Origin: Paenarthrobacter sp. JL.01a
GTDB taxonomy: Bacteria; Actinomycetota; Actinomycetes; Actinomycetales; Micrococcaceae
Reading direction: 5' to 3'
Length of the DNA stretch: 64,000 nucleotides
Assembly (NCBI RefSeq): GCF_025452095.1
Contig: NZ_CP104877.1
Location: forward strand, 4,340,001-4,404,000
Part shown: one piece after another, positions 15,491 through 24,737 of the stretch
Numbering within the stretch: the first letter of the stretch is position 1
Layout: each line of letters opens with the position of its first letter
Notes under the pieces: generated by a model
Told to the model about the DNA's origin: nothing
Databases searched by the model: none
What the model saw: the letters and a program-made list of their open reading frames with translations, nothing else
Translations under genes and position numbers: made by a program

Positions 15491-16795
15491 TCACACAGCC
15501 GTAGCGAAGAAGCCCTCCACCACCCGCGCCAAGGAGTACGGATCCTGCACGCCACACAGCTCCCGGGCCGAGTGCATGGACAGCAGCGGGATACCCACGT
15601 CGACGGTCCGGATGCCCAGCCGCGTCGCGGTCAGCGGCCCAATGGTCGAACCACACGGGATGTCGTTGTTGGACACGAACTCCTGGTAGGCGACACGCGA
15701 CTCATCGCAGAGGCGCGCCCAGAAGGCAGCGCCCGTGGCATCCGTGGCGTAGCGCTGGTTGGCATTGATCTTCAACAAGGGTCCGCCGTTGAGCAGTGGA
15801 CGGTTTGCGGGATCGTGCCGCTCTGCATAGTTCGGGTGGACTGCGTGGCCGGCGTCCGCGGAAACACAGAACGACGCCGAGAGGGCCTGCCGCCGTTGGC
15901 TCACCGAAGCGCCGAGACCGTCGGAAATCCTGGTCAGGATGTCCTCCAGAATCGGCCCGCAGGCGCCGGAACGGGAGTTCGAGCCGATCTCCTCATGATC
16001 AAAGGCGGCAAGAACAGCGATGGGACCGTCGGCGGGGGCGGAAGCAGCATGGCCCAGCAGAGCCGCCAACCCAGCGTGCGTCGACGAAAGGTTGTCCAAG
16101 CGGCCGGAGGCGAAGAACTCACTGCTGGCCCCGAAAACTGCCGGTGCCTGCGTATCTGCCACCACGACGTCGTACCCGCCAATTTCCGAAGCATCCACGG
16201 AGGCGCCTTGGACGCGCGAGGCAAGCAGACCGAGCAGGTCTTCCCCGGCGGGGTCGCCCAAACCAAAGATCGGGTTCATGTGCTGCTGCTTTGAAAGGGT
16301 GAGGCCGTCGTTAACCGCACGGTCCAAATGAATGGCCAACTGGGGAAAGCGCAGCAGTGGCCCGGTGGACGTGAGGTGCTGCGTCCCGTCGCGCATCACC
16401 AATCGGCCGGCGAGCTGCAGTTCACGGTCCAGCCATGAATTCAGGAGAGGCCCGCCGTAAACCTCCACCCCTGCCTGGAGCCAGCCGAATTTGCCCGTGG
16501 TGGGCTTCGGCTTCAATTTGAACGACGGCGAGTCTGTGTGCGCGCCAAGGATGTTGAAAGCCGTGGTCGGACCGGCGTTTTCCGGCGTCACCCAGGCAAT
16601 GAGGGCGCCGTCGCGGATCACGTAGAAGCTGCCGGAACCACCTTCCCAGGCCTGTGCTTCATCAAGGCCGACAAAGCCGGCAGCGTCGAGGCGACGCGCG
16701 GCCTCGTGTACTGCGTGAAAACTCGACGGCGAGGCCGACACATACGCGGCGAGATCCTGGACATGGTCAACTGCTGCGGAAGCGTTTGAAGGCAT
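15491..16795 (-). CDS. M18 family aminopeptidase
   Basis: 434 residues, normal for bacterial aspartyl-aminopeptidase-like M18 metallopeptidases, which remove N-terminal (often acidic) residues and use two zinc ions. Visible metal-site motifs: LGAHTDSPSFKLKP (His-x-Asp), AAFDHEEIGSNSRSGACGP (catalytic Glu-Glu) and the C-terminal STIGPLTATRLGIRTVDVGIPLLSMHSARE with the last ligand His. ATG 16795 starts the typical AAVDHVQDLAAYVSASPSSFHAVHEAA. Cytoplasmic. Downstream is the amino-acid permease, which would fit peptide and amino-acid use. Confidence 0.96.
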   Translation of the reverse strand: MPSNASAAVDHVQDLAAYVSASPSSFHAVHEAARRLDAAGFVGLDEAQAWEGGSGSFYVIRDGALIAWVTPENAGPTTAFNILGAHTDSPSFKLKPKPTTGKFGWLQAGVEVYGGPLLNSWLDRELQLAGRLVMRDGTQHLTSTGPLLRFPQLAIHLDRAVNDGLTLSKQQHMNPIFGLGDPAGEDLLGLLASRVQGASVDASEIGGYDVVVADTQAPAVFGASSEFFASGRLDNLSSTHAGLAALLGHAASAPADGPIAVLAAFDHEEIGSNSRSGACGPILEDILTRISDGLGASVSQRRQALSASFCVSADAGHAVHPNYAERHDPANRPLLNGGPLLKINANQRYATDATGAAFWARLCDESRVAYQEFVSNNDIPCGSTIGPLTATRLGIRTVDVGIPLLSMHSARELCGVQDPYSLARVVEGFFATAV

Positions 16796-16976
16796 GTTCC
16801 CGAGTCTAGCCCGACGGGTTCACCGACCGGCCCTGACCGAGGTACCCGCCGTGGCAGGAGCGGTTTCGGCCAACCCATGACCACCCCGGGAAGCCGGTGG
16901 TCTTAAGGAAACCTCCCCGTGACATGTTTCCGGATCACCCTTGACCGTTGGTCGGGCGTCGTGTCATGGTCAGGGC

Positions 16977-17699
16977 ATGAACAACCTGTTGGACAGCTGG
17001 ACAGCTGGTCAGGGTCCCGTGGTGCGGGTTGGTGCGGCTGAAGGCGTTCTGGCCGCGCTGCGGGAGGCAATCCAAAACGGACAAATTCCAGTCGGAACCA
17101 AACTGGAGTCGGAATCGATGCTGGCCCAGCGCTTCGGAGTGTCCCGGACCATGGTCCGTGAAGCCCTGCGGTCGCTGGCTTCGCTTGGACTCACGTCAAC
17201 AAAAACCGGCAAGGGCACCTTTGTGGTGTCAGACCAAGTGATCAATGACTTGCGCCTCGGCAAATACTCGGCCCGGCAGCTGCTGGAAGCCCGGCCCCAT
17301 ATTGAAATCCCGGCTGCGGGCCTGGCCGCACAGCGACGCACCGAAGAGGATCTGCAAGGCCTGCGGGAGATTCTGGAGGCCATGGCCGTTGAGGACGAAC
17401 TCCAGCAGTGGGTGGCCTTGAATTCCGAATTCCACGCCAGGATCGCCAGAGCCAGCGGCAACGGCGTGTTTGCGACCATGCAGGCGGACATCGAGGACGC
17501 CATGGCCAAGCAGTCCCAAACCCTGAACCAGGTGATAGACCGCCGCGAGGAATCCGGCGTCGAGCACGCGGCGATCCTTGCGGCCATTGAGCGCGGCTCA
17601 GCAGATGAAGCAACTCTGGCCATGATGCTGCACCTCCAGGGCGTGGAACACACCCTGGAATCAGTCACCGCCCCACAAAGCGCCCCGACCAGGGCCTGA
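16977..17699 (+). CDS. GntR/FadR family transcriptional regulator
   Basis: 240 residues. Winged-helix domain near residues 15-80: LESESMLAQRFGVSRTMVREALRSLASLGLTSTKTGKGTFV is the classic GntR helix-turn-helix and wing. The C-terminal FCD domain (about 90-225) shows the expected Asp/His metal-site residues (e.g. LNSEFHARIARASGN, EHAAILAAIERG). ATG 16977 is chosen as the start. Divergent from the aminopeptidase; a short dyad GACC-GTT-GGTC at 16943-16953 could be an autoregulatory site. Ligand probably a small organic acid, unidentified. Confidence 0.92.
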   Translation: MNNLLDSWTAGQGPVVRVGAAEGVLAALREAIQNGQIPVGTKLESESMLAQRFGVSRTMVREALRSLASLGLTSTKTGKGTFVVSDQVINDLRLGKYSARQLLEARPHIEIPAAGLAAQRRTEEDLQGLREILEAMAVEDELQQWVALNSEFHARIARASGNGVFATMQADIEDAMAKQSQTLNQVIDRREESGVEHAAILAAIERGSADEATLAMMLHLQGVEHTLESVTAPQSAPTRA

Positions 17700-17702
17700 G
17701 AC

Positions 17703-18206
17703 ATGAAAGCCAGCACCATGCCACAAAGCGGCCCGCCAGCAGAACCCGAACCTCAATCGACGGGCCCGTCTGCAGCTGTCCGCGACCGACGCACACGCCT
17801 TCACGCCCAGATCATCAGCTGCCTGGCCCGCAACGGCGCCAGCAGGTTGAAGGACATCCTGGCTGAGGTCGACGTCTGCAGGGATACCCTCATCGTCAAC
17901 CTCGGGATCCTCGAAGAGTCCAGCATTATCCAGTGCGACCTTCCCAAAGGGGCCCGCTACAGGGCCACGCCCTTCTACTCACTCTGCAGGCCCACGACCC
18001 TTCGTCAACGGGAAAAGAACCAGGTGCAGTTGACGGCGCGGATCCAGGAAGCGGCCGACGGGAAAATCGTGGTGTCCATCGATGAGGTTCCCGGCTCGGT
18101 GGTTCACGTCCCTGCCTTTGACCAGATTCCCCGTGCAGCTGCCGCAGCCGCCGCATCAAGCCTGCAGGAAGACGAAGACGCTTTCGCCGTCCAGGTGGTC
18201 TACTAG
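17703..18206 (+). CDS. Putative winged-helix DNA-binding protein
   Basis: 167 residues. A disordered Pro/Ser start (1-25), then a helix-rich segment LHAQIISCLARNGASRLKDILAEVDVCRDTLIVNLGILEESSII that has the spacing of a winged helix-turn-helix, and an acidic C-terminus rich in Ala and Asp. Starts 3 bp after the GntR regulator, so probably co-transcribed. The DNA-binding call comes from the pattern only; no family recognised. Confidence 0.6.
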   Translation: MKASTMPQSGPPAEPEPQSTGPSAAVRDRRTRLHAQIISCLARNGASRLKDILAEVDVCRDTLIVNLGILEESSIIQCDLPKGARYRATPFYSLCRPTTLRQREKNQVQLTARIQEAADGKIVVSIDEVPGSVVHVPAFDQIPRAAAAAAASSLQEDEDAFAVQVVY

Positions 18207-18222
18207 TTCCGGCTGCCGCCCG

Positions 18223-19110
18223 CTAAACGGTGACGTTCAGGGCCGCCGTGTATCCGCCCTGCACGGAGCCTGAAATAGTCGCCAACTGGTATATGCCTCC
18301 GTCGTCACCAAAGACGTTGTCGGAGGTCAGTGTGGTTTTCGGGAAACTGCGGGCGCTGTTCTCGTAGCCGTCAGTCGCATACACGGCTTTGCAGGCGCTC
18401 TCCGTCAGTGCGATCTGCGAGACGGCAAGTACCTGGCCCGCGGCGCTGGTGTTGCTCATGGACTCAAATACCTCGAAGTGAATATGGGGCCAGCGCCCCA
18501 TATACGCTCCCGGGAAGATTGTGCTGAACGTGAGCTGTCCGTTGGCATCGGCCTCCTGCACGCCCCGGAGGTAGTTTTCGTTTTCCAGTCCGGAATCATA
18601 GAGCGAATATTTGCCGTTCCGGTCGCAATGCCAGACGTACACTGCGGCGCCCGCCAGCGGAGAGCACCCGTTCGCATTGTCCAGCAGCGTCAAAGTGACA
18701 GTCAGGGGCACACCTGCCGCCTTGGTACTGGACGTTCCGAAGCTGGATCTGATGTCGCGCCGGACAACCCCGGAAGCCTCCAGCACGTTGGGCCCGTTCG
18801 ATCCGTCCCCCGGGTAGGGACCCAGCGTTTCCTCGGGGATCTCCACCCCGCATTCGGCGAACGCACGCGTTACGGTGCTGCTCGCCTGCGACGACGGTGA
18901 GGCGGCCGCCGTCGTACTTTCCGATGGGGTGACGGTAGCGCTGGAGGTGCCCGACGGCGTTGCGCTGCCACCTTCCGTGCCCGGCGTGCAGGCCGCAAGC
19001 GCGGCAGCCGCCCCGCTGCCGAGAAGGACGCCCAGAGTGCGGCGACGACTCAGCAACGTGGAGAGGTCGAACTCCAATCCTTTGTCGTGGTGGGGATGGG
19101 GCTTGGTCAT
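18223..19110 (-). CDS. Exported intradiol ring-cleavage dioxygenase-like lipoprotein
   Basis: 295 residues. The N-terminus has a twin-arginine-type motif (SRRRTLGVLLG) and a lipobox LAAC, then a Ser/Thr linker, so it is likely a Tat-exported lipoprotein. The C-terminal 190 residues match the protocatechuate 3,4-dioxygenase/hydroxyquinol dioxygenase fold with its Fe(III) ligands: Tyr in ETLGPYPGDGS, Tyr in HCDRNGKYSLYDSG, and two His in GRWPHIHFEVF. Such enzymes open catechol rings between the hydroxyls. Extracellular members are known in actinobacteria and may attack lignin- or humus-derived phenols. Confidence 0.87.
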   Translation of the reverse strand: MTKPHPHHDKGLEFDLSTLLSRRRTLGVLLGSGAAAALAACTPGTEGGSATPSGTSSATVTPSESTTAAASPSSQASSTVTRAFAECGVEIPEETLGPYPGDGSNGPNVLEASGVVRRDIRSSFGTSSTKAAGVPLTVTLTLLDNANGCSPLAGAAVYVWHCDRNGKYSLYDSGLENENYLRGVQEADANGQLTFSTIFPGAYMGRWPHIHFEVFESMSNTSAAGQVLAVSQIALTESACKAVYATDGYENSARSFPKTTLTSDNVFGDDGGIYQLATISGSVQGGYTAALNVTV

Positions 19111-19175
19111 GCTTCCATCAAACCCGCAGCCCCTGTGCCTTGTACATGGTCAGACTATGGCCGGGCTGTGAAAGG

Positions 19176-19865
19176 TCAGTAGTCCGGGTTGCTCGGAACA
19201 ACCAGTCCGGTCTCGTAGGCATACACCACCACTTGCACGCGGTCCCGCAACTGCAGCTTGCTCAGGATCCGGCGGACATGCGTCTTCACGGTGGCCTCGG
19301 AAAGGAAAAACTTGTGTGCGATCTCCGCGTTGGACAGGCCCTCAGCGATGGTCGTCAGGATTTCGGTTTCCCGGGGGGTGAGTTCGTCCAGCAACGGGTC
19401 CCGATGCGGGGAGGGTGCGTTACCAGGAACGGCACCGCCGCGGACATACGTTTCCAGGAGTCGTTGGGTCACCCGCGGAGCAACGACGGCGTCACCGCTG
19501 GCCACCAGCCGTACGGCGTGCACGAGCTCCGCCGGGGCAACATCCTTGAGCAGGAAGGCAGAGGCACCGGCCTGCAGACCTGTGAAGGCGTACTCATCCA
19601 GATCGAACGTCGTAAGGATGATGACCCGCGCGTCGGAACCGGACTCGGAGATGCGGCGCGTTGCCTCGATCCCGTCCATGGAGGGCATGCGCACGTCCAT
19701 GAGCACCACATCGGGCTGCAGGGCTTCGACTTGGCGGACGGCGTCAGCACCGTCGGATGCCTCGCCCACGACGTGGAAGTCTTCTTCGCCTTCCAGGATG
19801 AGCCGGAAGCCCATCCTGAGCAGCGGCTGGTCATCGACGAGCAGCACTTTAATGTCATCGGTCAT
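19176..19865 (-). CDS. LuxR/NarL family response regulator
   Basis: 229 residues. Receiver domain (1-120) with acidic pair Asp11-Asp12, phospho-acceptor Asp57 (VVLMDVRMPSMDG) and conserved Lys in FLLKDV; C-terminal LuxR helix-turn-helix (about 165-225) LTPRETEILTTIAEGLSNAEIAHKFFLSEATVKTHV. ATG 19865 overlaps the kinase gene by four bases; the upstream extension is rejected. Last gene of the ATPase-permease-kinase-regulator operon and therefore likely the partner of the histidine kinase at 19862-21151. Confidence 0.95.
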   Translation of the reverse strand: MTDDIKVLLVDDQPLLRMGFRLILEGEEDFHVVGEASDGADAVRQVEALQPDVVLMDVRMPSMDGIEATRRISESGSDARVIILTTFDLDEYAFTGLQAGASAFLLKDVAPAELVHAVRLVASGDAVVAPRVTQRLLETYVRGGAVPGNAPSPHRDPLLDELTPRETEILTTIAEGLSNAEIAHKFFLSEATVKTHVRRILSKLQLRDRVQVVVYAYETGLVVPSNPDY

Positions 19866-21151
19866 GATTCCCCCTTTTCGCCGTTCCAGTGGAGATCGGC
19901 GTGCACCGCCCAACCCCCTCTTTTTCCTGGACCGGCGGTAACAATTCCAGCATAGATTCCCGCGCGTTCGTTCATCCCCGCGATGCCCAGGCCCGCGCCC
20001 AGGCTGCCTATCGATTCGCTGCCCCCATCCCGGGTTCCGCGGCCGTCGTCGAGCACGTCAATGGTGACCACATCGCCGTCGCGGGCCACCAGCACGTCCA
20101 CCCGGCTGAGCGAGCGGCCATAGCGCAAAACGTTCGTCAGCGACTCCTGCACGATTCTGTAGACCGTGAGCTCGAAGGCGGGATCGGCCGGCAGGGCCGG
20201 GCCGGTGTGGGCATAGTGCAGCGGGAGGCCGGCCGTGCGGAACCCCTCAAGAAGCTTCGCGAGATTGTATCCGGACTCAAGCGGCGTAAGTGGCGCAGGA
20301 CGCCCGGAATCATCGCGCAGTACACCGAGAACGCGGCGCATGTCCGCCAACGCGGTACGTCCGGTGCGCGAAAGCTCGCTGAGGACTTCACCGGCGCGTT
20401 CCGGATCCTTCTTGACCACAACTGCCGCACCGTCCGAGAGACTGATCATCACCGTCAAAGAGTGGGCCACGACGTCGTGCATTTCGCGGGCGATGCGATT
20501 GCGCTCGGTGACCTTGCCGAGCCGTGTGGTCCGGGCAGCCCACTCCGCTATTTCCGCTTCGTGTTCGCGACGCTGCCGGACGGAGATGCCGATGCCCGTC
20601 GCCAGGAGGTTCGACAACATGATGGTCACCGCTGTGGCGATGTTGTTGATGAGGTGGAAATTCTCCGGGAGGTCCTGCAGCGTGTCAGTCTGGGCCGGAC
20701 TTGTCCACATGAACAGGTAGAGAAGGCTCAAGGGCAGGCTGGCCGCCACAAAAACAAAGAAAGTGATGCCACGCTTACGGAGGGACGCCACGGCGTAGAG
20801 CGCGAACCAAAGGCCCGCGGAAACATTGGACCCCCACGGGTTCAGGATGGTGGCAGAGACTTCCAAAAGCGCGACGGCGAGCACCACCTGCAGCGGGAAC
20901 TTGCGCCGGAAGACCAGCGCCAGCGCGATCAGGAGGAGGATCGCCACTACGAGCCACTTGCCCTCCCCGAGCGAGGAGATGATGGTGGGCAGCGCCAGGA
21001 GTATGTAGCAGAGCACCACCACGGCATCCATGGCACGGGGACGCCGGAAGAAATAGCGTCGGATCCTGCCTCTGCGGCGCTGGGCAATTTCGGCGAAGGA
21101 CGCGTCGGCCAGGGTGGGCGGCGCGTCCTTCACCTGTGGAGCTTCAGTCAT
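19862..21151 (-). CDS. Sensor histidine kinase (HisKA_3 / NarX-DesK type)
   Basis: 429 residues. Six or so membrane spans without a large external domain occupy about residues 40-190 (intramembrane-sensing type). The dimerisation helix carries the phospho-acceptor His225 in RNRIAREMHDVVAHSLTVM, and the ATPase domain ends with DVLDDGRG and SLGAGLGIAGMNERAGIYAG. Located directly downstream of an ABC ATPase and permease (26 bp after the permease), which suggests sensing of a membrane stress or antimicrobial handled by that transporter. Confidence 0.94.
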   Translation of the reverse strand: MTEAPQVKDAPPTLADASFAEIAQRRRGRIRRYFFRRPRAMDAVVVLCYILLALPTIISSLGEGKWLVVAILLLIALALVFRRKFPLQVVLAVALLEVSATILNPWGSNVSAGLWFALYAVASLRKRGITFFVFVAASLPLSLLYLFMWTSPAQTDTLQDLPENFHLINNIATAVTIMLSNLLATGIGISVRQRREHEAEIAEWAARTTRLGKVTERNRIAREMHDVVAHSLTVMISLSDGAAVVVKKDPERAGEVLSELSRTGRTALADMRRVLGVLRDDSGRPAPLTPLESGYNLAKLLEGFRTAGLPLHYAHTGPALPADPAFELTVYRIVQESLTNVLRYGRSLSRVDVLVARDGDVVTIDVLDDGRGTRDGGSESIGSLGAGLGIAGMNERAGIYAGIVTAGPGKRGGWAVHADLHWNGEKGES

Positions 21152-21177
21152 GGATTGAGCCTAGACGGCTGGGCGTC

Positions 21178-22077
21178 CTAGACATCCCGCTTCTTGATGG
21201 CGAACACGGCGGGAATCAGGAACAGCAATACGTAGCCCAGGAAGATCAAGCCACCCTGCCACGGATCGATGACGCCGTCGGTGTGTCCGATGGAAAGGAA
21301 CCTGCCGCCGGCCTCACTGGGGATGTACTGGGGTACGTACTTCCAGAAGTCGCCCGGAACCAGTGAAAGGAACCCGGAAGCAATCGACAGGACGAAGAAC
21401 AGGGCCACCAGCACGGTGACGCCACCGGCGGAGTTACGGAGAAGGGTTCCCAACGACAGACCGATCAGCGCGACGCCGGCGACGTACAGGCCGCCGGTGA
21501 AAATGCTGTACATGACCCCGTCGGTGGACCAGGTGAGATCGATGTCCAACCCCTGGAAGACGGGCATGGCGATCAGGAAAGTGAGCACCGCCGCGATCGT
21601 GGTAATGACGTAGGAGATGACCACAAGGAGCAGCGCCTTGGCCGCGAAGGCGGGAATGCGCTTGGGCACCGCGTTCATGGTTGAGCGGATCATGCCCGTG
21701 GCGTACTCGGAAGAAATGAACAACACTGCGAGAGAGCCCAGAACCAGGGTGCCGATCTGGATGCCGGCGTTGGGCAGGTTGTAAAGGTCAAAGCCGGAAC
21801 CCGGAGGGAAGGACTTGGTCAGCATTTCCCCGGTGACAGGCTGGCCGGCGTCCTTGGCCTGCTTGATCATCTGCTCAAGGAACGTATAGCGGATCAAAAC
21901 GGCAAGAGCGCCCACACCCACCGTGGCGATCAGTGTGACAGCCAGCAGGATCACGGTGGACGTCAACGAGCGGAGCTTGATCCATTCGGACCTGACGACT
22001 CCCCCGAAAGTAACGCCGCGAACGCCAGCCGATGCGTGGGCTGGTGCATTGGTGCGGTTTTCAGTCATGGTGCTCAT
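21178..22077 (-). CDS. ABC transporter permease (ABC-2 type)
   Basis: 299 residues with six hydrophobic segments; the pattern FGGVVRSEWIKLRSLTSTVILLAVTLIATVGVGAL, then FISSEYATGMIRSTMNAVPKRIPAFAAKALLLV, is characteristic of the ABC-2 permeases paired with drug/lantibiotic-resistance ATPases. The start at ATG 22077 lies 5 bp after the ATPase stop; a second ATG at 22068 is possible. Works with the ATPase encoded at 22083-23024. Confidence 0.92.
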   Translation of the reverse strand: MSTMTENRTNAPAHASAGVRGVTFGGVVRSEWIKLRSLTSTVILLAVTLIATVGVGALAVLIRYTFLEQMIKQAKDAGQPVTGEMLTKSFPPGSGFDLYNLPNAGIQIGTLVLGSLAVLFISSEYATGMIRSTMNAVPKRIPAFAAKALLLVVISYVITTIAAVLTFLIAMPVFQGLDIDLTWSTDGVMYSIFTGGLYVAGVALIGLSLGTLLRNSAGGVTVLVALFFVLSIASGFLSLVPGDFWKYVPQYIPSEAGGRFLSIGHTDGVIDPWQGGLIFLGYVLLFLIPAVFAIKKRDV

Positions 22078-22082
22078 TGTCC

Positions 22083-23024
22083 TTACTTTCCTTCCTGCGC
22101 AGCAGTGACAGGCTGACCGGACATATGGGATTGGTACTCCACTTCGTCCTTGGTGAGATTGAAGTAGGCATCCTCCAGCGAGGAAACCTGCGGCGTCAGT
22201 TCGTAGACCAGGACGTTGTTGTCCAGGGCCACTTGGGCGATCTCGCGGGGCTGCAGGCCCACCACTTCCAGGGTTTCCGTCTGGCTCTGGTCCACCCGCA
22301 CGCCATCGCCGACGAGGAGGGCCGACAACTGGCTTGCGGCGGACGTGCGGACCAGGGTCTTGGCTTGCTGCGCACCGGCGATGATGTCCTTCACAGGAGC
22401 ATCCGCAATGATCCGGCCACGGCCGATCACGATCAGGTGGTCCGCAGTCTGTGCCATTTCGCTCATCAAGTGCGAGGACAGGAAAACAGTCTTCCCCTGA
22501 CTGGCCAGGTACTTCACCAGGTTGCGCACCCATAGAACACCTTCAGGGTCGAGGCCGTTGACGGGTTCGTCCAGGATGAGGGTCTGCGGGTCCCCCAAAA
22601 GCGCAGCGGCGATGCCCAGCCTCTGGCCCATGCCGAGGGAGAACCCTCCGGCTTTCTTCTTCGCCACAGCACCGAGACCCGTCATTTCGATGACCTCGTG
22701 GACGCGGGCGGTGGGGATGCTGTGGGTGGCGGCCATGGCCAGCAGGTGGTTGTACGCACTGCGGCTCGTGTGCACGGCCTTGGCATCCAAGAGCGCCCCA
22801 ACCTGGTGCAGCGGAGCTTTGTGCTGCGCATAGTGCAGGCCGTTGACTGTCACATCGCCCGCCGTGGGAGAGTCCAGTCCCATGATCATGCGCATTGTGG
22901 TGGACTTGCCGGCGCCGTTCGGGCCCAGGAAGCCCGTCACACGTCCAGCCTGGACAGTGAAACTGACACCGCCGACGGCCGTCTTCTCGCCGTAGACCTT
23001 GGTCAGGCCTTTTGCTTCGATCAT
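22083..23024 (-). CDS. ABC transporter ATP-binding protein (DrrA/BcrA type)
   Basis: 313 residues: one nucleotide-binding domain (about 1-225) with Walker A GPNGAGKST, signature FSLGMGQRLGIAAALLG, Walker B LILDEPVNGLDPEG and switch LSSHLMSEM, followed by an 85-residue C-terminal extension usual for the multidrug/bacitracin-type ATPases. ATG 23024 is preceded by GGAGGGGAA. First gene of a four-gene operon with the permease and the two-component system downstream. Confidence 0.95.
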   Translation of the reverse strand: MIEAKGLTKVYGEKTAVGGVSFTVQAGRVTGFLGPNGAGKSTTMRMIMGLDSPTAGDVTVNGLHYAQHKAPLHQVGALLDAKAVHTSRSAYNHLLAMAATHSIPTARVHEVIEMTGLGAVAKKKAGGFSLGMGQRLGIAAALLGDPQTLILDEPVNGLDPEGVLWVRNLVKYLASQGKTVFLSSHLMSEMAQTADHLIVIGRGRIIADAPVKDIIAGAQQAKTLVRTSAASQLSALLVGDGVRVDQSQTETLEVVGLQPREIAQVALDNNVLVYELTPQVSSLEDAYFNLTKDEVEYQSHMSGQPVTAAQEGK

Positions 23025-23176
23025 GGAAGCGTTCCCCTCCTCGGAGCACATGAGCGTGCAGATGAGTTTTGAATGTACCCATAACGCTACTCAGGGAAGG
23101 AAGGTAAATCGCCTGTCTCAGGGATGATTCAGGGTCCAGTCAGGGTAGTCCTCCCGGATGACCCCGGCTGACCGCA

Positions 23177-24670
23177 CTACTCAGCTACGGGCAGTGACGA
23201 ATAGACATTGAGAATCCGCGGCTTCACGGTAAAGGTCGCCTTGCGTACTCCGGGTTTGGGTTCACCGTCCACGGCAAGCACCAATGGTTGGCCGATGGCC
23301 TCCACGGTAATGTCCGTGACCTCGGTCAGGTGGGTCACCTTGGATGCCGATACTGTGCCCGTGATGACTGCCCACAGCAAGCGTGCCCGCGCGAACGGCT
23401 CATCCGCTGTGATCATGCGGAGGTCGAACACGCCATCGTCGAGAACGGGACGGCGCAGCGGGGCGTGGTCGCTGGGATAGAACCTTCCTCGACCCATGTA
23501 GAGGATCCACAGCTTGTGCCGCCGTCCGTTCACCAGGAGGGTGGTGGGCGAATTCACGCCAAAGGTCCGAAGTGACGCGACCACCCCTGCCAGCGGCTTG
23601 CCCATGGCGGGCTGGAGCCGCTCGCGACGACGGACAAGGTTGGGGTACACGCCCACGCTGGCGGTATTCAACATGGCCAGTTCGGAGACTTCCGGCATGT
23701 CAGGCAGGCCACGCTCCACCACCACATGCCCCAGGTCAACGGATGCGCCCTGGCCATTGTCCAACGCATCCAGGACATCTTCGATGGAGCCGGCACCAAG
23801 ATCGCGGGCGAAGTGGTTAAGGGTGCCGCCAGGCAGGACTGCCAGAGGCAGTGAATGTTCGACGGCGGCCGCAGCGGCAGCTCCCACCGTTCCGTCGCCG
23901 CCCCAAACACCCAGCGCGACGGTTCCCGGCCGGGTTGCTGCGGCATTGATTTCCTCAGCGACGTCTTCGTCCTCTGAGATCTCCCGTATATAAGCCTTAG
24001 GGAATATCTTTCGGAGGAGTTCGCCGGTTTCGGGAGAGTAGGACCCACCCAGGACGTTGACCGCAATACTCAACCCCTCGCCGTCGTGAATTGCCGGCAC
24101 CTCAGCTGGAGTGCGGCGGGGAGTCGGTTCGGCTGGCCGCGCGGGCCACCACTTCCGGGTGAGGAGGGCTGCACCGGCACCCAGGGCGGAACCGAAGACG
24201 ACGTCCGAAGGCCAGTGGGCGCCGGTATGCACGCGGGAGTAGGCAACCCCGGCCGCAATGGGCGCCAGGGCCACACCAATCGCAGGTGAGACTATTCCTG
24301 CCCCCGTCGCAAATGCCACAGCTGACGCTGAGTGGCCGGACGGCATGGAGGAACTGGTGGGCTGCGGGTTCACGAACCTGAACAACGGCAGGTGCTCAGG
24401 CAGCGGACGCCGCCGGGGCAGGGCACGCTTGAAAATAACGTTGGTGACGCCAGAGGCTACCCCCAAGGCAAGCAGGCCGTGGAGAGCGGCGCGGCGGGGT
24501 CTGCCGGGCACCGTCGCCAGGATCCCCGCAATCCCGAACCAGAGCTTTCCCTTGGTTGCGGCGGCGGAGAGTCGGCGGAAGAAGACGTCATGGTCTCCCT
24601 GGGGCTGCCGGGAAACGGCCCGCACCAGGAATTGGTCAAGTCTCACAACACGTTTGGGGCCTTTGGCCAT
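23177..24670 (-). CDS. Fused PAP2 phosphatase and diacylglycerol-kinase-like protein
   Basis: 497 residues. N-terminal PAP2 (lipid phosphatase) domain with membrane spans and the three catalytic motifs KRALPRRRP, PSGHSASA and SRVHTGAHWPSDVVFG. C-terminal lipid-kinase domain (about 210-497) with GVWGGDGTVGAAAAAAV, VLPGGTLNHFARDLG and a C-terminal DGEPKPG. Such fusions could first remove phosphate from, then phosphorylate, a lipid, or act on different lipids. ATG 24670 is preferred over ATG 24682 because of GAGG at better spacing. Divergent from a separate PAP2 gene. Confidence 0.92.
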   Translation of the reverse strand: MAKGPKRVVRLDQFLVRAVSRQPQGDHDVFFRRLSAAATKGKLWFGIAGILATVPGRPRRAALHGLLALGVASGVTNVIFKRALPRRRPLPEHLPLFRFVNPQPTSSSMPSGHSASAVAFATGAGIVSPAIGVALAPIAAGVAYSRVHTGAHWPSDVVFGSALGAGAALLTRKWWPARPAEPTPRRTPAEVPAIHDGEGLSIAVNVLGGSYSPETGELLRKIFPKAYIREISEDEDVAEEINAAATRPGTVALGVWGGDGTVGAAAAAAVEHSLPLAVLPGGTLNHFARDLGAGSIEDVLDALDNGQGASVDLGHVVVERGLPDMPEVSELAMLNTASVGVYPNLVRRRERLQPAMGKPLAGVVASLRTFGVNSPTTLLVNGRRHKLWILYMGRGRFYPSDHAPLRRPVLDDGVFDLRMITADEPFARARLLWAVITGTVSASKVTHLTEVTDITVEAIGQPLVLAVDGEPKPGVRKATFTVKPRILNVYSSLPVAE

Positions 24671-24737
24671 GAAGCCTCGCATCCCCTCACAGTATCGCCT
24701 GCCGCTGCGGGAAGGTTGCCATGACTACGATGAGTTG

